From assembly GCA_002405555.1 (NCBI GenBank), contig DHMA01000007.1, forward strand, positions 1-5,294: a DNA stretch of 5,294 nucleotides, given 5' to 3'. Position 1 is the stretch's first letter, and each line of letters begins with the position of its first letter. Under the pieces are notes generated by a model. The model saw only the letters and a program-made list of their open reading frames with translations, did no database searches and was not told the origin of the DNA. This DNA comes from Opitutia bacterium UBA4654. GTDB lineage: Bacteria > Verrucomicrobiota > Verrucomicrobiia > Opitutales > Intestinicryptomonadaceae. Made by a program: the position numbers and the translations under genes. Below are positions 1-5,294 of the stretch, in pieces.

Positions 1-1434
1 GGAAAATTCGCAAAAAAGAACTACAAGAAGTTCGGCGAAATCGACTTCGCAAACGAGTCCGAAAGCTCCGAATGGGTAAACTTCTGCAAAATCAAAAACG
101 ACGAGTTCCGCAAATTCTGCGAAAAAGTGGTAAAAACGGACATCGGATACGACGGTCTGATTTACCAGTACAACTGCAACCGCACGTTGAACATGGCGTA
201 CATGAGCTCCGAAATCGCCGACTATTCCACGCTCAACGTCTACTTCAAACACCCGTCGAACTTCACGCAGATAAACTCGCACGTCGGGCAGGAAAGCTCG
301 CTGAGCGAGACGTCGGGCTTCGCAAACACAATGCGGGCGGGCGTTGCGCGGAAAATATCGGGACGCCCGATTTGCCTTACCGAATACAACCACTGCCACT
401 GGAACCAATACAAGCACGAGGGCGGGCTTGTCTTCGGCGCGTACGCCGCCTTGCAGGATTTCGACGGAATGATTGTCCACTGCGACGGCGTGAAGACGGG
501 AGCGCAAAAAGGCACCGTGCTCGGACCTTTCAGCGTGTCGAAATCGCCCGTGTTCAGGGCGAACGAATTTCTGACATACTGCCTGTTCATGCGCGGCGAC
601 GCAATGAAGTCGAAACACCGCGTCGAACTTTTCTTCCCGAAAAACTATGTCGAAAACAACGCGAACATGTCGCGGGCGGCAAACGGGGCGCAGACGCGCA
701 TTGCGCTGCTTAGCGGCTTCTCGGTGAAATTCGAGGGGGCGCGGATACCCGAAAAGCTCGCAAACACAAAAGTAAAAAAGCCCGACATGACAATGCTTCC
801 CGTGGGGGCGTCGCTGACAAGCTCGGCGCAAAACTTCGCCTCGACAGGAGCGAGCATCGGCGAAAAATTCGACGAAGAGGCGTTCGTAATGCAAATGCGC
901 CAAAACGGAATTCTCGACGAAAACAACTGCACGTCGCCGTCGGCGGGCGTGTACCACTCCGACACGAACCAGATTCTCCTCGACGCGAAAAAGGAGAGAA
1001 TCTCCGCAATCACGCCGAAGACGGAGGCTGTGGCGTTCAAGAAAGGCGTCGAAAACCTCGACGCCCTGACGGAAATTTCGTCCACCGTTCCGTGCGCGGT
1101 CGCGGCATGCTCGGTTGACGGCTCGCCGCTTTCGGAAAGCAAGCGCATTGTGTTCATCTACAACACCGACAACATCAACGCCGACATAAACCTCGACGTC
1201 TACCGCACGGTGCTTCTCAAAAACCCCTCGCCGAACTCGAAAATCCTGCTTAGGCGCGGCAAGGTGTCGGCAAAGCTCAGAGTGCCCGCCGACGCAAAAT
1301 ACAAGATGTACGAGCTGAAATACAACGGCGAACGCAGGGCGGAAATCCCGCTTGAAAATTCGGGCGGAGAGCTTTCGATAAACATCGACAACTCGAAAAA
1401 CCCGTCCACGTTCTTCGAAATCGCCGCCGAATAA
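1..1434 (+). CDS. Glycoside hydrolase-like protein (clan GH-A TIM-barrel end plus C-terminal beta domain), 5' partial
   Basis: The frame is open from base 1 to a TAA at 1432-1434, giving 477 visible residues; the true start lies upstream and the internal GTG at 127 is only a valine codon. Residues about 45-90 resemble a late TIM-barrel strand and loop (GYDGLIYQYN, then NVYFKHPSN). Residues 123-141 begin PICLTEYNHCHWN and are followed by AYAALQDFDG. This resembles the strand-7 nucleophile region of clan GH-A enzymes, so Glu128 (bases 382-384) is the likely nucleophile. The acid/base Glu would lie upstream of the window. After a linker at about 255-310, residues 317-341 (VYHSDTN..ITPKTE) and 371-383 (SVDGSPLSESKRI) match the style of the beta-rich C-terminal domain common in large putative glycosidases of Verrucomicrobia and Planctomycetes. 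The substrate cannot be read from this part. It is probably exported and acts on polysaccharide, but no signal peptide is visible. It is the only plus-strand gene and converges on the others. Coding status is secure; the family is moderately sure. Confidence 0.85.
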   Translation, partial: GKFAKKNYKKFGEIDFANESESSEWVNFCKIKNDEFRKFCEKVVKTDIGYDGLIYQYNCNRTLNMAYMSSEIADYSTLNVYFKHPSNFTQINSHVGQESSLSETSGFANTMRAGVARKISGRPICLTEYNHCHWNQYKHEGGLVFGAYAALQDFDGMIVHCDGVKTGAQKGTVLGPFSVSKSPVFRANEFLTYCLFMRGDAMKSKHRVELFFPKNYVENNANMSRAANGAQTRIALLSGFSVKFEGARIPEKLANTKVKKPDMTMLPVGASLTSSAQNFASTGASIGEKFDEEAFVMQMRQNGILDENNCTSPSAGVYHSDTNQILLDAKKERISAITPKTEAVAFKKGVENLDALTEISSTVPCAVAACSVDGSPLSESKRIVFIYNTDNINADINLDVYRTVLLKNPSPNSKILLRRGKVSAKLRVPADAKYKMYELKYNGERRAEIPLENSGGELSINIDNSKNPSTFFEIAAE

Positions 1435-1439
1435 GACGC

Positions 1440-1460
1440 TCCGCGCTCCGCCCGCGCGGA
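1440..1460 (+). repeat. Small GC-rich inverted repeat after the glycosidase stop
   Basis: TCCGCGC (1440-1446) pairs perfectly with GCGCGGA (1454-1460) around a 7-base loop, starting 6 bases after the TAA. It has no T-run of its own. It may act as a 3'-end stabilising hairpin just before the main terminator, or be a chance product of GC-rich sequence. Confidence 0.4.
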
Positions 1461-1470
1461 ATCTGAAAAC

Positions 1471-1503
1471 AAAAAAAACGGACGCCGTCGCGTCCGTTTT
1501 TTT
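1471..1503. terminator. Bidirectional intrinsic terminator between convergent genes
   Basis: CGGACGC (1479-1485) pairs perfectly with GCGTCCG (1490-1496) across a 4-base loop (CGTC, 1486-1489). The stem is flanked by eight A (1471-1478) on the left and seven T (1497-1503) on the right. Plus-strand transcripts therefore end in a GC hairpin plus U-run 37 bases after the glycosidase stop. Minus-strand transcripts meet the same hairpin and a U-run 15 bases after the stop of the C39-like gene. The A/T tracts extend the pairing to 14 bp. One element thus ends both converging transcripts. Confidence 0.93.
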
Positions 1504-1518
1504 GCGCCCGCCGCGCAA

Positions 1519-2250
1519 TCAATAGCGCAGCTGGTAGGCTTCGAGCATAAGCCCGCGAACCTCCTTTTCGGTCAGCCAAATCGGCTTTTTGGAAATGCCG
1601 AAGACAAGGTATTCGCCGCTCTTTTTGTTGTAGCCGCCGATGAGCGCGCGCCCGAAAACGCGCCCCTGCGGAAACTTTTTCAACTCCGACTTGCGAAGCT
1701 CTTTGCCCCACTCGTCGATGTCGGAAAACTTTGCGCGTTTTGCGGAGCGCGGCAGGAAAATCTTGTCGTAGATATTGTCGCCGGGTTCCATTTTGAGCCA
1801 CACGATGACGGGCGCGCCGTCGTCGATTTTCGAGTTTACGGAAGAGCCGCTGACGGCGATTTTCTGCAACTGCATATTGTACCTTCCGAGATATTTACCG
1901 ATTCCCGCCATGATGTTTTTTATCGGAACGGAGCCTTTTTTGCCGCCTGTTTCCTTCAAAATCGCCTTGTCGAGCGCGGCGAAGTCGATGTCGGGGTCCA
2001 CATAGGAAAGGAAGACGAGCAGAGCCGAACCCACAAGCTCGGTGTTTTTGAGCTTCGAGAAATCGGCGTCGGGAAACGATTTCAAATAGACGTCGCCGTT
2101 GGGCGAAGTTCCCACGTTGTCCTTGAAACGCTGTTTCAGAGCCGCCTTTGCGGCGGCGCCCGATTTTGCGTCGGACGCGGCAAAGGCCGCGGGGTTGAAC
2201 AGGAGCGCGGCGGACGCCGCAACGAGAATTGCCGAAATCAATTTTTTCAT
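1519..2250 (-). CDS. Secreted C39 peptidase-fold protein lacking catalytic Cys and His
   Basis: The product is 243 residues from the ATG at 2250. It begins with a clear signal peptide: MKK, a hydrophobic core to about residue 19, then AAFA with likely cleavage after Ala24 or Ala25. The mature part follows the layout of C39-like papain-fold domains. ELVGSALLVFLSYVD (71-85) sits where the Cys-bearing helix (CGPxSxxxVLxYYG) is expected. A helical stretch follows (about 88-120), then DDGAPVIVWLKM (143-154) like the 'GxPVIv' strand, then GRALIGGYNKKSGEYLVFGI (200-219) like 'HAvxVvGYd...yiv.D'. The catalytic Cys position (about 72) is Leu and the His position (about 200) is Gly; the whole protein has no Cys and no His. 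Inference: a non-enzymatic relative, perhaps a binding or structural protein of the periplasm or cell surface. No clear Shine-Dalgarno precedes the ATG; the signal peptide fixes the start. It lies 63 bases after the binding-protein gene and ends at the shared terminator. The fold call is from pattern reading only. Confidence 0.88.
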   Translation of the reverse strand: MKKLISAILVAASAALLFNPAAFAASDAKSGAAAKAALKQRFKDNVGTSPNGDVYLKSFPDADFSKLKNTELVGSALLVFLSYVDPDIDFAALDKAILKETGGKKGSVPIKNIMAGIGKYLGRYNMQLQKIAVSGSSVNSKIDDGAPVIVWLKMEPGDNIYDKIFLPRSAKRAKFSDIDEWGKELRKSELKKFPQGRVFGRALIGGYNKKSGEYLVFGISKKPIWLTEKEVRGLMLEAYQLRY

Positions 2251-2313
2251 GTCAGTAAAAACGTTTGGGGTTCTATGCGAACAAAAAAAACTTCGGGCGC
2301 GGAAATGTCAACA

Positions 2314-3177
2314 CTACTTTTCGGCGGTTGCCGCGCAAAACGCCCGCATTGTGCGCAGGGCTTCGGCGACGCGCACGGAGGGGACAAGCACGCTCGAACT
2401 CGGCACAAAGCAGAGCATGCCGTTTTTGACGGCGGGAGTCGTGCGCCACACGGGGTCGGTCTTGTAGAATTTTTCAAGCCCCGCGCGGGAGTCTTCGCCG
2501 CCGCATTCGATAAAGAGAATTTCGGGACGCGCCGCCAGCACGAATTCGCGCCCGACCTCCGTCCACGGACGCCCAGTTTTGTCGGCGCAGTTTTCAAGCC
2601 CGCAGGCGGCAAGCAGCCCGCCGGCGAACGAGCCTTTGCCCGCCGCCATTTTGTCGAACATGAACATCGCCCGACGCCCCCCGCCCGCGGAAGAGTCCGA
2701 CTTCAACAGCGCGTCGAAAGAATCTGCCACTTTCTCCGCGGTCTCCGACGTTCCGAAAAGCCTGCCGAGCAAACGGACATCGGCGGAAATGTTTTCCAAG
2801 CCCTCGCCGTTTAGAATGAAGCACTTTATGCCGAGCTTCGAGAGTCTGCGCTCAACGCGGGAATCGGCGGTCGTCGGAAGCACGAAAATTTCGGGCTTTA
2901 TGCGCAGGATTTTCTCGTAGTCGGGGTCGATGTAGCCGCCGAGTTTTATTTTGCCCTTCGCCTCTTCGGGGTAGTCGCAGTAGCGCGAGTTTGCGACAAG
3001 GTACTTTCCCGCGCCCGCCGCGAAGATGTTTTGCGTTATTGCGGGAACAATCGTCGCCGCCCGCGGCGGCGCGGAGAATTCGAACTCCGTTCCCCGCGCG
3101 TCCCTCACCGTGTAGCCGAAGCACGCCGAGCACGCGCAGAGCGCGGCGGCAAAGAAAAGAAACGCGCGGCGGAACAT
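2314..3177 (-). CDS. BtuF-like periplasmic substrate-binding protein (cobalamin/siderophore type)
   Basis: The product is 287 residues from the ATG at 3177. A TTG at 3195 would extend it by six residues, but the ATG has a well-placed GAGGG upstream and gives a cleaner signal peptide (MFRR, hydrophobic, then CxCxxC at 14-19; a lipobox LCAC ending at Cys16 is possible). It belongs to the TroA/helical-backbone binding protein class that delivers cobalamin, heme or ferric siderophores to ABC importers. Matching blocks: ATIVPAITQNIFAAGAGKYL (41-60), SRYCDYPEEAK (64-74), GGYIDPDYEKILRIKPEI (80-97), GRPWTEVGREFVLAARPEIL (202-221) and FYKTDPVWRTTPAVKNG (237-253). Cys192 (AACGLEN) and Cys281 (RAFCAAT) fall where, from memory, E. 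coli BtuF has its Cys183-Cys259 disulfide. Glu88 and Glu211 sit at the positions of the glutamates that dock on BtuC arginines. Length is close to E. coli BtuF (266). No permease or ATPase gene is adjacent. Corrinoid is the favoured ligand; a siderophore remains possible. Confidence 0.92.
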   Translation of the reverse strand: MFRRAFLFFAAALCACSACFGYTVRDARGTEFEFSAPPRAATIVPAITQNIFAAGAGKYLVANSRYCDYPEEAKGKIKLGGYIDPDYEKILRIKPEIFVLPTTADSRVERRLSKLGIKCFILNGEGLENISADVRLLGRLFGTSETAEKVADSFDALLKSDSSAGGGRRAMFMFDKMAAGKGSFAGGLLAACGLENCADKTGRPWTEVGREFVLAARPEILFIECGGEDSRAGLEKFYKTDPVWRTTPAVKNGMLCFVPSSSVLVPSVRVAEALRTMRAFCAATAEK

Positions 3178-3178
3178 T

Positions 3179-3898
3179 TCAGGAATCCCTCGCAATCACG
3201 TCTTCGAGTTTCAGCCCCGTGCATTCGGTCAACGCAGAGAAGAATTTGCACATCGCCCAGACGAAAACGACCATCGTAGGCAGCGCGATTACGGGGAACG
3301 ACAACGCCGTCATTCTGCCTACCTCCGCGTTGAACTCCTCCGTCCCCGGGGGGCTTTTGAAAATCATCGACGCCAGCGCGAAATTCAACGCCGCGCTCAG
3401 CAGGAACGACGCCGCCACGCGGAATGTCGCGGCGCGCAGAGACGCCTCGTACTTTTCGCGCATGCCCGACGCCTCGACCGCCGCGTCGATTTTCGCCACG
3501 TCCACGACGGAGTCGTTCAGCATAATCATTTTCGCGAGCGGCTTTTTCGAAAACGCCGTCGCCAAGACCGCCACGCCTATCGCGAGGGGAACGGCGGTCT
3601 CTTTCAAAATCATGCACTCGCGCGAAAGTTTCAGCAGCCCTATTCCGCCCGTGAGCACGACGCTCGCCATGCCGATAATCGAAAACACGTTCCATTTGCG
3701 GCGGCGGATTAAATCCCAAATGCCGTACGCGAGCGGGAAAGCCAGCGCGAGGACGAAAATCCACACGTCGGCGTTGTCGGGCGGGGTCAGCCCGAACAGC
3801 CCGAAAAGCCCCTTGCCCTTAATCAGCAGAACGCTCGGCGCGGCTATGTTGAAGCCGAGGTTCAGCCACACGTTTTCCTTTTTTTTGACCTTGTCCAT
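3179..3898 (-). CDS. VC0807-family multi-span membrane protein, function unknown
   Basis: The product is 239 residues from the ATG at 3898. The pattern is that of the VC0807 family of uncharacterised inner-membrane proteins: an N-terminal LNLGFNIAAPSVLL (12-25), ALAFPLAYGIWDLIRRRKWN (51-70), FSIIGMASVVLTGGIGLLKL (72-91), and LKETAVPLAIGVAVL (98-112). Predicted membrane spans are near 12-28, 43-63, 71-90, 98-116, 160-180 and 197-222. A polar, charged loop (117-158, with LAKMIMLNDSVVDVAKIDAA) lies between spans four and five. No catalytic or transport motif is recognisable, and the biochemical role of the family is not established as far as I know. Its ATG overlaps the TAA of the glycosyltransferase gene by one base (TAATG), and its TGA lies one base before the ATG of the BtuF-like gene. 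It is thus locked in the middle of a three-gene transcript. Family assignment is by remembered sequence style and should be confirmed by profile search. Confidence 0.9.
   Translation of the reverse strand: MDKVKKKENVWLNLGFNIAAPSVLLIKGKGLFGLFGLTPPDNADVWIFVLALAFPLAYGIWDLIRRRKWNVFSIIGMASVVLTGGIGLLKLSRECMILKETAVPLAIGVAVLATAFSKKPLAKMIMLNDSVVDVAKIDAAVEASGMREKYEASLRAATFRVAASFLLSAALNFALASMIFKSPPGTEEFNAEVGRMTALSFPVIALPTMVVFVWAMCKFFSALTECTGLKLEDVIARDS
3187..3191 (-). promoter_or_regulatory. Ribosome binding site deciding the BtuF-like start
   Basis: On the minus strand GAGGG lies 9 bases before the ATG at 3177, inside the last codons of the upstream VC0807-family gene. It supports the ATG at 3177 over the TTG at 3195. 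The stop of the upstream gene (TGA, 3181-3179) and this ATG are separated by a single A, so translation is probably coupled. Confidence 0.65.
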
Positions 3899-3914
3899 TA
3901 TTTTCTAACCACCC
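3898..3914 (-). promoter_or_regulatory. TAATG stop-start overlap with upstream GGGTGG ribosome binding site
   Basis: The TAA of the glycosyltransferase (3900-3898) shares its last A with the ATG of the VC0807-family gene (3898-3896). GGGTGG (3914-3909), one base away from a good Shine-Dalgarno core, lies 10 bases before that ATG, inside the final glycosyltransferase codons. The arrangement points to termination-reinitiation and co-translation of the two membrane proteins. Confidence 0.55.
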
Positions 3915-5294
3915 TGTACAGTGCCATGTTCCGCGCCCGCGCAAGCTCTTCAAGCTCGACGCGCATTTCGGAGCGTATTTTGTCGAAGTCGCGCGACATG
4001 CCCGCAATGTACATGTTGCCCGAAGTCTTGGCAAGAAGCGACGCCAGCTGCGAAGCGTCGGTTATGAAGCGCGGGCGGTTCTTTTCGCGCTCGCGCATGA
4101 AGCCGAATTTCTGCTCTTCGGGCGGAGTGCCGATTAGGTACACGGTCTGCCCCAGCCACACGGGGAAGTCCTGAAATTCGTTGTAGTTGTAGGCTATGAC
4201 GTATGTGTCGTCGGGGCGGCGAATGTCGGCGATTTTTTCGACGAGCGACTGCGCGCTCTCGCGCTGCAAAAACGTCCCAAGCGGGTTGAAGAAGAAATGC
4301 AGGACGAATACGGTTGCAATCATCGACGCCCAAAACGCGCGTTCGCGGCGGATTTGCGACAGCGTGAAAGTCGTGCAGACGGCAAGAACTACCGCCATCA
4401 AAACGGCGACCGCAAGCATGTCGGGGGCGCGTTCCATGAGCTTGCCCTTGTGTTCGAGCACGAAGTACGCGACAATCGGAGCCGCCGCCGCGACGTAGCC
4501 GAGGCAGACGTAGATTATCTTTGCCGCTTTCGTCGAATACGCTTTCGGATTCTCCCAAAGCTTCGCAAGCCACACGCCGATTATCACGCCGAAAGCGGGA
4601 TAAATCGGTACGATGTACGCGGGCAGTTTCGAACTTGAAGTGGAGAAAAAGGCTATGACGAAAAATATCCACATCGCAAAGAAAATCATTTCGGGATTTT
4701 CGCGGCGCAGCTTTCCGTAGCCGCCTTTGAGCGCGTCGCAAACAGCCTGCGGCAACAGCACCACCCACGGGATAAGCCCCACCGGCGCGAGCGCCAAAAA
4801 CAGCCACCACGGAGCTGCCCGCATGCTCGTTGCGGGGTCGAGGTACCGCAGAAAATGCTCGTGGATTATGTAGTACCAGAAGAAGCCCTGCCCCTCCCAG
4901 TTTTTCGAGAAAATGCCCTCGGCGGTTTCGTAGGGCGGGTTTGCGAGAGCCGCCAACACATGCCACGGAACGGCAATCGCCGAAAACAGAACCGCGCCCG
5001 CCAAGCACCACCAAATGTCGGATACTTTCAGCATCTTGAAGAACGGAAGCACGCCCAGCGCGAGCGCGTAGAGGAAAATCGCCCCGCAGGGAATCAGCAC
5101 GCCGATAAGCCCCTTTGTCATGACGGCAAGGGCGCACATCGCAAAAAACGAAAGAATCAGAACGCCGCGCCACACGCCCGAACGCTTCAACGCGACTATG
5201 AACGAAAACATCGCGGCGGAGATGAACACCGAAACCGCCATGTCGAGCGTGATGATTTCGCCAAGCGCAAAGTAGAGCACGCTCGTTCCCGCAA
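3898..5294 (-). CDS. ArnT/GT39-type polyprenyl-phosphate-sugar glycosyltransferase, 5' partial
   Basis: The frame runs unbroken to the window edge; the ATG at 5280 is internal, because AGTS upstream of it continues the family pattern, so about 464 residues are visible of a protein usually near 550. Counting that Met as 1, hallmarks in order are GEIITLDMAV (7-16); MTKGLIGVLIPCGAIFLYAL (54-73); VPWHVLAALANPPY (104-117); FFWYYIIHEHFLRYL (133-147); PWWLFLALAPVGLIPWVVLL (157-176); and STSSSKLPAYIVPIYPAF (213-230), the 'SxSKLPxYilPxxPa' signature of ArnT-like enzymes. About ten membrane spans are visible up to residue 332. A soluble C-terminal domain follows (335-460, with YNYNEFQDFPVWLGQTVYLI), expected on the periplasmic side. 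Such enzymes move a sugar from undecaprenyl-phosphate to lipid A, another glycolipid or protein; the acceptor here is unknown. The first periplasmic loop with catalytic acidic residues is outside the window. It is the upstream member of the minus-strand gene set. Confidence 0.93.
   Translation of the reverse strand, partial: AGTSVLYFALGEIITLDMAVSVFISAAMFSFIVALKRSGVWRGVLILSFFAMCALAVMTKGLIGVLIPCGAIFLYALALGVLPFFKMLKVSDIWWCLAGAVLFSAIAVPWHVLAALANPPYETAEGIFSKNWEGQGFFWYYIIHEHFLRYLDPATSMRAAPWWLFLALAPVGLIPWVVLLPQAVCDALKGGYGKLRRENPEMIFFAMWIFFVIAFFSTSSSKLPAYIVPIYPAFGVIIGVWLAKLWENPKAYSTKAAKIIYVCLGYVAAAAPIVAYFVLEHKGKLMERAPDMLAVAVLMAVVLAVCTTFTLSQIRRERAFWASMIATVFVLHFFFNPLGTFLQRESAQSLVEKIADIRRPDDTYVIAYNYNEFQDFPVWLGQTVYLIGTPPEEQKFGFMREREKNRPRFITDASQLASLLAKTSGNMYIAGMSRDFDKIRSEMRVELEELARARNMALYRVVRK

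Noticed and set aside
72..713. A 213-codon plus-strand open frame in a different frame within the glycosidase gene
   Set aside because: Arg-rich with no family resemblance; the overlapping frame carries the glycosidase motifs and is open from base 1.
2281..2300. A possible terminator after the BtuF-like gene, because of the eight-base T-run on the minus strand
   Set aside because: No adequate GC hairpin directly precedes the T-run on the minus strand, so the C39-like gene could be read through from upstream.
2251..2313. A possible promoter for the C39-like gene: a perfect TTGACA on the minus strand (2311-2306)
   Set aside because: At the correct spacing the -10 position is only a T-run (opposite the A8 at 2283-2290), and the nearest CATAGA is about 28 bases away. 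The gap could hold a promoter, but the evidence is one hexamer.
2275..2814. A 179-codon plus-strand open frame opposite the end of the BtuF-like gene
   Set aside because: Composition is typical of an antisense shadow (Arg, His, Gly), with no recognisable domain; the minus-strand frame explains the region.
3055..3071. A perfect 7-bp inverted repeat with 3-base loop (CGCCGCC/GGCGGCG)
   Set aside because: It lies inside the BtuF-like coding sequence, encoding the APPRAA stretch near its N-terminus, and is explained by GC-rich Pro/Arg/Ala codons.
3178..3195. TTG at 3195 as an alternative start for the BtuF-like gene
   Set aside because: It would overlap the upstream gene by 17 bases and put charged and turn residues before the signal peptide; the ATG at 3177 has GAGGG at a 9-base distance.
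2991..3908. A 305-codon plus-strand open frame opposite the BtuF-like and VC0807-family genes
   Set aside because: Low-complexity Ser/Ala/Arg composition, no motif, antisense to two well-supported genes with coupled starts.
3950..5173. A 407-codon open frame on the minus strand in another frame of the glycosyltransferase gene
   Set aside because: It is rich in Arg, Ala, His and Gly without domain patterns, and fully covered by the convincing ArnT-like frame. It arises from GC-biased codons that avoid stops in other frames.
1..5294. tRNA, rRNA, CRISPR array, insertion sequence ends or a phage segment
   Set aside because: No regular direct repeats, no transposase or integrase protein, no cloverleaf-like sequence in the two short gaps, and almost all of the window is coding with even composition.

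Overview
The window is a GC-rich bacterial fragment with five densely packed protein genes. Codon choice is strongly skewed to G/C-ending codons, although lysine is often AAA. Gene content and protein style (a long clan GH-A-like glycosidase, a secreted C39-fold protein, a VC0807-family membrane protein) fit a Gram-negative member of the Planctomycetes-Verrucomicrobia-Lentisphaerae group, perhaps an Opitutales-like organism. That placement is an inference from protein style; there is no marker gene in the window.

Layout: the + strand carries only the C-terminal 477 codons of a large glycoside-hydrolase-like protein (1-1434). It converges on four minus-strand genes. The 84-base gap between the two gene sets holds a textbook two-way terminator (1471-1503). 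Reading the minus strand in transcription order, the genes are: the body of an ArnT/GT39-type membrane glycosyltransferase (5294-3898, 5' end outside the window); a VC0807-family membrane protein (3898-3179), whose ATG overlaps the glycosyltransferase stop by one base; a BtuF-like periplasmic binding protein (3177-2314), whose ATG is one base beyond the previous stop; and, after a 63-base gap, a secreted C39 peptidase-fold protein without any Cys or His (2250-1519).

The first three minus-strand genes are almost certainly one transcript. All three act at or outside the inner membrane: sugar transfer from a polyprenyl-phosphate donor, an uncharacterised multi-span protein, and corrinoid- or siderophore-type ligand capture. 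No ABC permease or ATPase for the binding protein is present, so it must use partners encoded elsewhere. The last gene may be co-transcribed or have its own promoter; the sequence does not settle this.

I see no RNA genes, CRISPR array, insertion sequence or other mobile element. The most unusual items are the apparently dead C39-fold secreted protein and the orphan BtuF-like protein tied translationally to a VC0807-family protein and a GT39 enzyme.
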